Of a DNA stretch of 64,000 nucleotides, positions 11,981 through 22,675 are shown one piece after another (positions within the stretch are counted from its first letter, which is position 1; each line of letters begins with the position of its first letter). A program made the translations under genes and the position numbers. This stretch comes from Trichosphaerium sp. ATCC 40318 (Eukaryota; Discosea; Flabellinia; Trichosidae). The stretch spans positions 496,001 through 560,000 of the forward strand of contig JALMLS010000304.1 in assembly GCA_038496445.1 (NCBI GenBank), written 5' to 3'. The notes below the pieces were generated by a model, which had not been told where the DNA came from, made no database searches, and worked only from the letters and a program-made list of their open reading frames with translations.

Positions 11981-13661
11981 TTACACAACTGCTTTAAGTA
12001 TAGGATACCGTGTGCGTACAGCCTAGTTAAATTGTTAGCGAGAGTAGTCAATAAACAAATGTGTACTTGTTGAAGCAAGAAAAGAGTTAGACTTATTGAC
12101 ACTAATGAACCTGCTTGATGTGATGCCGCCAGAGGCGTAGGTACAAGCCATAGTAGTGTAGCTACGCCTAAAGAAGCTTGTATCCATCCCATAGCTCCAA
12201 GCAGATTCATGGCGATCCTCGCTTGAGGTGGTAGAGGCAAGTATCTACTGTATAACCATAAACTTGATACAGCTGCAACACTTGTAACTCCCTATGAAAA
12301 GTGTAAGTGTTAAGTCTTCACACAGTAGGTACGTACAAGTACGCGATGGTTAAATTGTACGGCAGCACCATTTTCAAACATGTTACGCCACATTGGCGTC
12401 ATTTCTGAGTACTCTTCTGGTACAATTGTGTCGCCCATGTAAGGGAAAGTATTGTACATTAAACCAGCGTCTAACCCAGCTACAAAAGCGCCTATGCATT
12501 TTTCAGAATTCCGTATGAATTTGATATATTACCTGCTATCGCTGTAGTGAATAGTAATCCGAAAACACCCGTAGAAGCACTATTTTTTGGGTAAGTTAAT
12601 ATCCAAGAACGTTGTGTGCTTACGCAATAAAGGTGCGTGGCAGTGCCACTGCGGCTGTGGAAAGAACTGCCCGAGGCCACAAAGATAGGCCTGTCCAAAG
12701 CAGTCCACTATATATTGTAAAGGCACTTCCAAGGTGCAACGCTAGGCGGTACTAATATTACTGTCATCAAACAAATCTAAACAAGAAGCCAAACCTGCGA
12801 AACTCGCGGATAAAATCCCTTGTCCATGTCATCTCGCAAGCCACTCTTTACCATCCACCAGCCTATAACACCCTAGAATAGCATTATTACATACAACTAA
12901 TGATATAATACCCACCTGCATACCGCCCAAGGCGAATAATCCAGCGAGTTTTGGTAATAGAGAGCCTCTGATCTTCCCTCGAGCTAAAAAGTACAAAAAT
13001 GGGACCTACGCTCTTGTCATTTACCTTCCATTGTACGTTAAATGCGTACACCAAATACAACTCCAACACCACGCGCTAGGATGCGATGAAACCATTCCCA
13101 GAAGAAAATACGCTTAAACTCTGAAAGGGTCATCCAAGGAAATAGCCTGTTAAAAAATCAGCAATCAATTTGTGGAAAAAAGGTCAGGACTTTTTGTATT
13201 GGTCGTATTGTTTGTATCTGTCAAATTCTTCTTCCCACTCCTCTTCGGTGGTAGGTGGCATTAGCGATAATGGTTTCCATTGTACCTACAAATGCGTAAA
13301 TGATGGAAAGTATTTGAAATAAACTGTACCATGCTTAATCCGCTATCAGTAAGTCTGGTGATACCCCCAACGACTAGTTTCGTAAGTAAACCGTAATTTA
13401 AAAAATTTTCGTACCTACTATGCCAAATACGCATCCAGCGGATAATAGGAGCCATGAACTCATAGAACGGGATTGAATTGGCGCTGTATCTCTTCGTACT
13501 TGTTGTTTGCAGTATGATTTGTTGTTTCGGTCATTTTTATGCCATTTACTAGCGCCATTTAAGAAACAGTAACGGAAAAACATTGAAGCGATTAGTACTT
13601 ACGTCCTTTGTGCGTAACACACTTGGTTTGTTCGCGTACCACGCTTTAAGAAGCGTATCAT
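11981..13661 (-). CDS. COX15: haem A synthase, COX15/CtaA family
   Basis: COX15 oxidises the C8 methyl of haem O to give haem A for cytochrome c oxidase, in the mitochondrial inner membrane. The hallmark [13 protein letters not shown] follows the first membrane segment. The motif EWFHRILAR, carrying a conserved haem-ligand His, lies near 13100. The C-terminal block [13 protein letters not shown], with the second conserved His, lies near 12100. The N-terminus (from 13661) is Arg/Lys-rich and fits a mitochondrial presequence. At least seven short introns are visible; the last exon begins after an AACTAG acceptor and ends in a stop at 11981. The partner farnesyl transferase COX10 is not in the window. 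Presence of COX15 implies an aerobic respiratory chain. Confidence 0.93.
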
Positions 13662-13730
13662 CTTATTCTTAGGTTACAATGCCACTTAATCGTTTTAGTG
13701 CATAAGTTGCTCATTGTCAATTCAGGAAAC

Positions 13731-13991
13731 ATGTCACGTGCTTCTTTCCGTGAACCAAGCCAATTGCAAAATGGATGGCTAGGTCGGAAATCCTTTGGTA
13801 AGTTGTCGATGCGCGAATTGTCGTGTGTCGCAGTAGTTTCGAAAAGAGCGTACCACGATGTGGAAAGAAAACCAAAAGAACAATTGCACTGTTTTTTGTT
13901 TCGAATTGGATACGAAGGTACGTCCAATGCTCAGGCCTGAGATGTAGTCGTAGCTGGATGGCGCACCTGTATAAGTACTTGTAATGAATAA
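13731..13991 (+). CDS. possible small protein, three exons
   Basis: Three in-phase exons from an ATG at 13731 give about 67 residues. The first intron is 36 bp with a GTAAGT donor; the second, with a GTACGT donor, would be only about 30 bp, which is short for this genome. The product is basic with no family I recognise. A minus-strand ORF covers the same place, so strand is not certain. It starts about 70 bp from the divergent COX15 start. Confidence 0.3.
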
Positions 13992-14727
13992 ATAGTACAT
14001 TTGCAAAAGAAGTTCCCACATTATTTTGCGACGAAGACACTGAGTGCTATTGGAATGTCTTTTGCTACTGCTTTTTAACAGTGCGGTTCGATCACGTCAT
14101 CACGTGCTATAGTGCACTACTGTTCCCTCAGTGATGCGTTGAGCAATCCTCAACGTACAGGAGCTCGAAATACTACAAGTCATTGCTGTTTTATTGTGCA
14201 AGTGTGCACCTGTCTAAACATAAAAAATAAAATTTAGAGCGACTACTCGCCAAGTTGTGAGTATCGTTGTTTAATTTATTCCAACCATGAGAGGCTTTTT
14301 CAGATTTTTTTCCAGACAGTCGGTTTTTACAAACCATTGAGGTAATATTCATTAACACACGGTCGTTCCAAATTGTAAAATAAGGGTTGTCTAAAAAAGG
14401 ATGTCAGTCTGAAAAAACCTCAAAGTCCCTGGAAAATTTCCCAAGCCCTGGAAAGCATTTAAACAGCCGTTATACGTCAAATACAACAATTAAAGCGTAA
14501 TATTTTTTTTTACGTTATTTAATACGCCACGGAACGTCTTTCAGGTTTTTTTGCCCAAACCGCACATATAAAATATTCCCTGGTTGCAATAGTATTCTCT
14601 AGCGACTCTCTACGCGTGTGAGAGTCCACTGAACTTAAAATAGCGATGTAAAAGCTTAAGAGTTTCAAAAACAGTTTTCCAGCCACACAACACCGACTAC
14701 TACTCCTGTAACTACATCATACCAACC
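13992..14727. other. intergenic region upstream of the ZIP transporter
   Basis: About 730 bp without a supportable gene. A CACGTG lies at 14101-14106. Short runs such as CCTGGAAA near 14428 and 14446 recur but do not form a clear repeat. Confidence 0.35.
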
Positions 14728-16714
14728 ATGAAAAGTATAGTGCTCATTCTTGCGCTTTTATTTAGTGCTACTTTGGTTTATTGTGAGGATGATGATCACC
14801 ACGAAGAAGGTGAGCCTTACTGTCGTTTATTGCAACCAAGCGTTGTTTAATCGTGTGGCCACGCTTGCTAATACAACTCCTTAGAATGCACTCATGCCAA
14901 TATCACTACCAATACAGAAGAGGTAAGAGTTTCCGACCGTTTAGTCACACTTTGCTTGGTGTACCCTTTTCTTATCGTCGTTAGATGCTACACAAGTTTG
15001 ATAATAACACTGATAACAGACTAAACGACACTGAATTCGATGCTTTATTTGCAGCTTTCTTTCCTCTTGCGTCTCACGGGCACGAGGACGAACACGGTCA
15101 CGAAGATGAACACGCGGACGAAAAGAACGAAACAGTACATGATGAGGTACTAACCGCAACTTGCTTTCACAAACTATATCACGTTATTTATCCCGCTTTA
15201 GCACGAACACGAGGAGAGCTGCATTGACGCAGACGAACTATTTCATTGTCTAGATGAAGATGAAGATTCCTTTATTGGTACTGCTGAAGAACTTGCCGAG
15301 GCTCAGCATATTCTGTTTGCAATGAAGTTGGAAGGTTGTTTTAGTACTGAAGAAGAAGAACACAGCGACTCCGTCTGTAAGAAACCTTCAAAAGGACAGG
15401 TAATTACGACTTGCTTTGGGATTCGTTTTTTTTTCTTTTTTTTACGTTTGGTCACGACAGTGGTCTAACTTTTTACGATAGGTTTGGGGATACACTCTTC
15501 TTGCTACGTTTATAATATCTGCTGCTGCTCTCGCAGGCGTTCTGCTCATCCCTATTAATGTACGTAATTTATGAAAAAAAAGTAACCTCACATTGAAATT
15601 CCACCGGCAAGGAACTTCAAGTTTACCAGTTCTATTTATTTTACTGCCAAGCTGTAGTTTACTCACTCGCGATTTTTAGTCCAATTACAGGGAGTTAGTT
15701 ATGGAAATTATGTTATCTTTTGCTGTTGGAGCTCTACTTGGTGACGGCGTACTCCACCTCGCGCCTGCTATTTGGGGCGAGCATGGTCACGGTGCTTCAA
15801 GTTCGGAAGACAGTCACGACGAGCACGCTCACGAAGAGGAAGAAGAAGAACAGACTGATGAAGAGAAAAAGGTATTACCAATCTTGTTTAATTATAGCTC
15901 TAACTCTTTTACTTAGAATGAAGCTTTGTTCCTTGGCTTAGTTGTAGTTGTTACTATCTTACTCTTTTTGGTAGTTGAGAAACTATTAAAACATTGGGTT
16001 AACATTAGAAGAAAAAAGGCATCTGCTAATGGTGTCGTTTCCGAAAAGACAGGAGATGATGTTGAAGTACAGTTGAAGACTGATAGCAACTCGGATTCTA
16101 GCTCCTCAGGTGGCAAGGTCATTGAAGCAGTAGCTTACTTGGTACTCATTGGTGACGCTTTCCATAACTTTGCTGATGGTCTAGCAATTGCGTAAGCTCA
16201 AAGAATTTAATTTTTTCCACGTGGAGAAGTTTCATCAGTTTAATAATTTTATTTCTAGTGCCTCGTTTTCTCTATCTACTTCTGCTGGTCTTAGCACGTG
16301 TATTGCTATTTTTTTCCACGAGTTGGCACAAGAATTGAGCGATTACACAATTCTTATCAAGGCTGGCATGAGCAAATGGCAAGCTATCCTTTGGAATTTG
16401 TTGGGAGCTTGTACTGCTTTCCTAGGCGCAATTATTGGTGTTGCTGTATCAGATGTACGTTTTATTCACAATTGAACCTTTTTTGGTGTTGACGTATTTT
16501 TTATTAGCTCGGAGACACTGAAAAATGGTTGTTGGCTATCACTTTGGGCACCTTTTTGTATATTGCCCTTGTAGATATCTTACCAGAGTTACAAGAAAAG
16601 GATAAGGTCAGCCCTGCGCACTTGTTGATTCAAATTATTCCGTTCTCCATTGGTATTCTTATCATGTACCTTTTGGGATACTTTGAGAGCGAAGGAAAGT
16701 GCGATTTGGCTTAA
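14728..16714 (+). CDS. LIV-1 type ZIP (SLC39) zinc transporter with luminal EF-hands
   Basis: ZIP carriers move zinc or related metals into the cytosol. The protein starts with a clear signal peptide. Next comes a pair of EF-hand-like loops (DNNTDNRLNDTE and DEDEDSFIGTAE) separated by a His/Glu/Asp-rich stretch. Membrane segments follow. A second His/Glu-rich loop follows GALLGDGVLHL, which matches transmembrane segments 2-3. The metal-site helix GDAFHNFADGLAI and the LIV-1 helix FFHELAQELSDY supply the binuclear zinc ligands. The rest matches the family, ending shortly after the last membrane helix. Nine exons with eight short introns join in phase. The EF-hand/ZIP layout is known in the ZIP4/ZIP12 branch. 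Topology places the EF-hands outside the cytosol. Confidence 0.92.
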
Positions 16715-16874
16715 TGTAGTAATATAAAATAAAGTAGACAGTGCCAGAGTTGTACACGTTTTAACATTGGCTTTCTCGGTTTATAAAAACCGTACGGAAC
16801 AAACTGTATGATTAATGATTTTATTTTCGAACAGCAATTGGTGTTTTATTTAGTACTGTGGAGCAGCCTTGATC

Positions 16875-17198
16875 ATGCTAGAGTGGCTTCAAGTGATTGA
16901 ACCAATAAATAGTAATTTAGACAACTGGCCACGTGATGCCGACAACAAGAAGATATCCCAGTTAACCTCTTATACCTATACTCTTAAACGAATAGTATTG
17001 GACACGTTTTGTTTGTTAACTTACCAAAATATATACGCACGGTTATAGAGGCCAACTGGGCCGATTCACGGACAGGTTACGGTAGTTTGTGGCGTTGATG
17101 AGTTCTTCACCTTATGTTCATGTTCCACTAGTCTAGAACACGAACAATACGGTGGATACCCATTGGCCAATTCATCTTGGTGTCTAACTTTTATTTGA
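16875..17198 (+). CDS. hypothetical small protein, two exons
   Basis: An ATG at 16875 opens a frame that runs to about codon 40. It resumes in the same frame after an intron with a GTATTG donor and a TTATAG acceptor, giving about 89 residues. The second exon has good coding character, with evenly spread Cys and Gly residues and no stops until 17198. I do not recognise a family. The gene ends about 50 bp before the TFIIA subunit start, so the two could also be connected in a transcript with an upstream ORF. Confidence 0.4.
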
Positions 17199-17248
17199 CA
17201 TTTACTGACCAAACAAACCATCAATACTGTCTGTTATTTCTAATTGGC

Positions 17249-17663
17249 ATGTCAAGAAAACGTAGGTCCTCAAAAAAGACCAGGGTAGTTGAGGAGCTAA
17301 AGACTTTCAAGGGTTTCAGACAGACTACTCTTGGTGTTTGTTTGTCTAAAGCGATAGAAGATATTGTTACTACGCGACCAGGCGCATTTAAGAGCGAATT
17401 ACGTGACACAGTGCTTGTTGAATTCGATAAGGTATTTTAACGCCTCATTTTGGTCTTCTTACGTATTCTAGGCGATTGCGAAGGCGCTACTGAGAGTAAA
17501 AAATAAAACAGAGATTAAAGCGCATAGCTTATTCTATCGCAACCAAAGTAACACATGGGAGTTTTTTATGGATACAGCTACTGTAAAACAAGATGCTAAG
17601 TCTATTCAATGCACAGGAAACACTAAATTCTTGGCATACGATTCATCTCAATGTAAAAAGTAA
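17249..17663 (+). CDS. TOA2: transcription factor IIA small (gamma) subunit
   Basis: TFIIA gamma pairs with TFIIA alpha/beta and stabilises TBP on promoter DNA in the nucleus. The family pattern is clear. An N-terminal four-helix part is led by FRQTTLG and has a second helix ending in VEFDKAIAKAL, followed by RVKNKTEIKAH and the beta-barrel half with TWEFFMDTATV. Two exons (17249-17431 and 17472-17663) are split by a 40-bp intron with a GTATTT donor. The protein is about 124 residues, close to the usual 105-125; the extra residues are a basic N-terminal tail (SRKRRSSKK). The start is the first ATG before that tail. Confidence 0.88.
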
Positions 17664-17984
17664 ACTAAAACTCGTATTTCTAGAAACTAGTCTCTCAGAG
17701 TTGTTGTACTACGTTACTTATTGTGAATGATATGCAACAGTGCTGCAATAAGAATTTAACTTTTGAAGTCACGTTTAGGCAGCAAGAGGTTGCTTTTTTT
17801 CAGATTTTTACTGCAAGCTATCACGTGTTGCTTGTTTGCAACTCACAAGTACTTTTTGTATCTACTTGCTCCTATTGGGTATCCTTTAAGCTAATTGCAC
17901 CAGAAGGAAAGGTGTAAGATCAGGTAGAGTATCAAGCGGTACCACACCTCAAAGAACATTAATCAGAAAAAATTAGTGATTTAT
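17664..17984. other. intergenic, convergent 3' ends
   Basis: About 320 bp between the TFIIA subunit and the 3' end of PIG-O. A 64-codon plus ORF at 17723-17917 is hydrophobic and Cys-rich but unsupported. A CACGTG lies at about 17822. Confidence 0.35.
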
Positions 17985-20900
17985 TTATTTAATTTTTGTA
18001 CTGTCATTTTTTGACTTTACGGAGTGTGTTGCTTGTGCAATAATTAGAAATGTATTAGTGAATATCAATGTGAATGCATCAAGGCAGAACTTTGGTGTAA
18101 ATATACGCCAAACGAATAAGTGTCTTCTTTGGAAGTGAGTAAAGACGGTTGTAAAACTTGTTGCTAGTAACTGAAGAAGCATAAAAAGCATGTACAGATT
18201 AACTTTCTTTTTGTATCCATTCTTTCTTCTCCCTTGTATCATATACTCATTAAGTGTTGGTACATACGATATAACAACTAGAAGGCCAGAATACGTATTT
18301 AAAAAGATGAGAATACCATTCACAATAGGAAAGTATTGTACACCAATAAACCCTTTGTCAAAAAAAGTCAGTGAAACTTAGGAAAAAAAGTCTCAAGAGA
18401 TTAACTTCTGCTAATGAATTTGCGTGAAGTTTAATTAGTTTGTACCTGACCAAATATGTAATGAACTAAACTGAGCGTGGTGACCAGTGTTGTAATAGAG
18501 TTTGGTAGATGCCAAATAGAATATAAATACAAGTGCACACCAATCCACAATTGTTAGATTATATTCTCCCTTTTGTTGCTGCTTTTTTATACGATTTAGC
18601 AGCAATTCCATCAATACAATTATCGCTAATCATGATTATTGGACATAGTAAACAAGTTTCGCATACCTGATAAAGCAACTACACCTTTAGCAGTTGACAC
18701 TAAGAAAATAGCAGGAAGCAATGCTTTGCAAACTTTTCTGAAGTTTGTTCCTTCTTTCAACCCCACAAATATTATTCGTCCCACACACAAAATATAAATC
18801 AACTAGTAGCTATGAGTTAACAGTAAATCTACATTAATAAAAAGTCCAACTAACCCAAGGAAGTACAATCTTCGCAGCCGAAAAAGGGAACGGAAGTGTT
18901 GGGAACAGGCTTGTACTCCAATACAGTACAACGTAAACTACCTCGGAAGGGATAACGAGATAACAACCTACTGTATAAAGTGCGTATACAATAACAAGTG
19001 AAACGCTTGAGAGTGTCCTTAATTCGCTAATCCAAAACAAAGCCTTCACAAAGAGTCAACAAAGATGCAAAATACTTTGGCAAAAAAAAAAAGGAAGCAT
19101 GAACGTACTAAACTTAATACCATAATTAGGATATTAGGTACTTCTATGGTTTTTGCAAAACCCATCAAAGTGAATACTGGGTAAATATTTATAGTTGTCG
19201 TTTTGTTAAGTTCGTTGTTGAATAAACAAACTAGAACTACAGTGAGCATAGTTTGTCCTAGATAAAAAATCTGAATGTCTTCCGCTTCAATATAACTGTT
19301 AGATAATAGTCCAGCGAGTCTTAGTATCTAATCTGTTGTTAGTGTTTAGATAAATATAAATGAGTATTAGAATTACCAGACATAGAACACCAACAACCAC
19401 AAGTATTGGTTTTGTATTGAATGTAAAGTTGAATTCCATTGCTAGGATTTGCCTGTAGATGCGATACAGTAACCAGAAAATAATTGTTAACGATACAAAG
19501 AGTGGCCACTGTCGTTCTATCATGAAATCTCTAGTGAAGAACCATACAGTTCCAGATACTATCGGTACAAAAATACTGATACTCCAATCTACCGACTTAC
19601 TTTGAAATACATCTAATCCTAGGGAAAAGCAGCTGACCAATAGTACCAAGCATCCTTGAAACATTGTTTGATAATCAAATGTAGTCCATAGTCTTCTACA
19701 AAGAGCACTTGTGGATAATCCCCATTCTTTATTGGCTTCAAATAGAGCCATCAAGTCTTCAACGTTCTAAATAAGAAAAATGTAAGAACAAGAAATGACA
19801 CAAGGGTTTACCTCTGTCTTCGGTATAATTGTAGTCATAGTTTGTAGTCTCTCTCTGAGGTTTGATACAGTACTTGAACTGAATTGTGTGGTGATATTAG
19901 CGTAACTCTCCAAGTACGTTAATATCTGCCAATTATTTGTGTTGACAGCCATAAGAGCTCCCATTAGAGCATCACTTTCTGCTTCCTTTGGATCAAAGAA
20001 TAAAGAAGGAATGGAAACGCCAAGCGAAGTGTAAGGTATAGGTACACCTAAAAGCATTGCTATTGTTGGAACAAGATCAACTTGATGTATGTAGGGATCT
20101 TGTTTGTTGTTAACTTGGTTAAGGGATGCTGCGTGGTTTGGATACATCGCAGATGAGTTTATATTGTCTTTGGCATAAAAGAACATCACTGTTTCACGCT
20201 CTTCTGGCGAATCACCTCCGTGATTTCCCTTGGAAATAAATAAGCTAAGGGTATGTTTGTGAATTCGTAAAGTACATCAGGTGTCATTCCGTGGTCACCA
20301 AGAACTACTAGAAGAGTGCGCTCTGGTAGTTCTCTAGCAACATCTTTTAAAACAAAATTTATTTCTGTGAGCTTGTGGCTCATGTCAAGATTGTTAGGAC
20401 TAAATGTGGGTCAGCCTAGCCTATAGCTAGTAGATTGTGTACCCTAGAGTGTGTCCTATGTGGTCAATGCCTAAGAAATGTGCGATTAACACATCCCAGT
20501 CATCTTTGGCCATCTCTGGAAGGAGGTGGTCTTCACATCCAGTGTCGACAGTATCAAAATCTGCAACGTTCAAAGACGGATAGCAATACTCACGAAAAAA
20601 ATGCTCAGGATAGAGGTAGCACCAAGTGTCGTCTCCCATAAACACCATTTTCTTATCTAGTGTGTTTTATGAATATCAGTGTGGTGTTAATCGTAGGTAC
20701 CGTGGTGGAGGAGTTGCCTCAGGTAGTTATCCTCACGAATAGCCTGTGATGGTTCAAAATTATTTACAATATCAATAAACGTGGGTACACCACCTAGTGA
20801 TTCGTAAGTTAGAGCTAATGTAAAATATGTTTATGTACCTGTGGTCATTCCTTTTAATCGTTGCATTGTCGTTGTAGGCGGGTCGGCTATTGATCTTTAA

Positions 20901-22610
20901 TGGAAAGTTAGTGTCGCCGAGTTGAATGTTTTAATGAAGTTTGCCTTACTTGTATAACAAAGTGCGCTCAGGGTGCTACAAAAAGAGTCACGTGATTATA
21001 GTAAACACTTTCAAAAAAACGCACTTGCTTCATCAATTGATTGAATACAGGCATTTTGTTTATGTAAGGCATGTCTTCTTTGTTCTAATGCACACGTTAA
21101 GTCCGCATGACATGATGTCCATTAAGTAAACCAACTTTTTAAAGTTTACGAAAACAAAATGGGTTGTGGCGAATCAAAACCCGACCCATATACGCTAACA
21201 GAGACTGTAGATGAAGGTGGGTATATTTTCAAAATATTATTGCTAGGTGACAGGTAGGCGGGTATCAAAAAAGGGTTTTGTACTAATTTTGCCTCAGTGA
21301 CGTTGGTAAAACAAGTTTAATACGTCGTATGACCGAAGGAAGTTTTGAAGAAGAAAACAATAGCACGATAGGCATAGATATGAGAGTACGTTATCACGTG
21401 TTAATTAAGAAAAGCGATAAGAGAAATTCATGTTTTTTTGTGAACCTACATACGCATTGACGCCTGTTTTTAGGTGCATTCGGTAACTATAGGTGATAAG
21501 AAAGTCAATTTACAAATTGTACGCGTTCTTTGCAATAAATTTACGATATCACCACTTTTAATTTGTTGACACGTGTTAGTGGGATACTGCTGGACAAGGT
21601 GAGAGTTATAAAAAGATCCTTTACAAAACTGTATTGTATTTTATTTTAAAAAGGGTTTAAATGAGTGTTAACTAACCAACCTCACAAGAGAAATTCCGTT
21701 CTATTCCACCAGGATTTTTTAGAAATGCTCAAGGTACCCTTTGTGACACTCAAAAAAAAAAAACCGCTCGCTACGTATTCTGAGAGTTGCTTTAAGGTGT
21801 ACTACTGGTGTACGATATTACTCGTAGTGCAACATTCGCTAATGTGAGCGAATGGTCTGAAATGGCGAGGGAGAGAGCTAATTCTGATAACGCAGAGGGG
21901 GTGGAGTTTATATTGATAGGAAATAAGGCGGATTTGGTGTACAGTAGACAAGTAAAAGCTGACCAAGGAGAGGTACTTCGTTTTTTTCAGAAAAAAACCC
22001 TTCACGTGATTAGACTAAACCCTTATTCTCAGAAACTTGCTGCAAGTCTTGGAGTCGTATTTACTGAGACGTCAGCAAAGGAAAACACGAACGTTGAAGA
22101 CCTGTTTCTCAACATGGCAAAAAAAATGTTAAAAAAGATTGAAGGATGAAATGAGAGCTTTAAGTATACTTATAATGGGAAAATAGGCGTAGGGATTATC
22201 ACAGGAAGTACGTGGTAACGATTATTGTGTATAGAAGGAAATAGGCGTTGTAGCCATTAAATTGTTGCAAAAATGCGTGTTCGTACCTCGTCGTAGACTG
22301 CAAAGTCGTACCGTAGCGCGTCAAGAAGTACAATGACTGCGCGATCAAATCTGGCTTTAGGGAAGCTCCAACAACTGCGGTTTTCTGTTACGTGTTAGTG
22401 AGCGCATTAGAGACTGATTAAACCTTGTTTAAGCAATGGTGAAGGAACCACGTTGCATGTTGATTCCAAACCGACATCATAACGCGTAATAAAGAACCTG
22501 TACGCTGTGTTAGTATGAAAAACAGGCTTTTGACTATTCTTCTACCCAAACGCAAATAAAAAAACACCAAAGAACTGAATAACAAAGTGCAACAATAACG
22601 GTTCTCGCAT
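17985..22610 (-). CDS. PIGO: GPI ethanolamine phosphate transferase 3 (PIG-O), with a gene nested in its second or third intron
   Basis: PIG-O adds phosphoethanolamine to the third mannose of the GPI anchor in the ER membrane. Exon 1 (from 22610) gives a signal-anchor helix. The next exons carry a FITRYD segment and then the metal-site DALRYDF (about 22300-22350). After a 1202-bp intron (22286-21085) the frame continues in phase with a segment containing NKMPVF. Then come ADPPTTTMQRLKG with the catalytic Thr, VFMGDDTW, HFLGIDHIGH, and GDHGMT followed by HGG. The C-terminal half is a long run of membrane helices ending with RRHLFVWRIFTPKF, typical of this family. All other introns seen are short. 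The big intron contains the Rab gene at 21159-22149 on the other strand. Identity as PIG-O rather than PIG-N or PIG-G rests on the PPTTTMQRLKG and MGDDTW blocks. Confidence 0.93.
21159..22149 (+). CDS. Rab-family small GTPase with N-myristoylation motif (ARA6-like), nested in a PIG-O intron
   Basis: Seven exons join in phase. All five G-box motifs are intact: GDSDVGKTS (G1), a switch I Thr in STIGID, WDTAGQ (G3), NKAD (G4) and ETSAK (G5). The RSIPPGFFRNAQG segment after G3 and VLLVYDITRS are typical Rab. The protein begins MGCGES, a Gly-2/Cys-3 arrangement used for myristoylation plus palmitoylation. It ends KKMLKKIEG with no C-terminal cysteine for prenylation. That combination is known from ARA6/RABF1 of plants and from some protist Rab5-type proteins. 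The closest Rab subfamily cannot be fixed by eye. The expected function is endosomal membrane traffic. The gene lies wholly inside intron 22286-21085 of PIG-O, antisense to it, and its start is about 75 bp from the downstream PIG-O exon. Confidence 0.9.
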
Positions 22611-22675
22611 CTGATTCCCTAATAGCTTGCGACTCCAAAACAGATAGTGACTTAGCGTGTACGTTCAGTCAGGGT

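Noticed and set aside
15780-15870. His/Glu-rich stretch as a simple repeat
   Set aside because: It is the metal-binding loop of the ZIP transporter.
21070-21084. PIG-O starting at an internal ATG near 21072, lacking its catalytic Asp
   Set aside because: The missing N-terminus was found upstream at 22287-22610 and joins in phase across the intron holding the Rab gene.
22200-22660. A separate small minus-strand gene between the Rab and BTB genes
   Set aside because: These exons are the PIG-O N-terminus.
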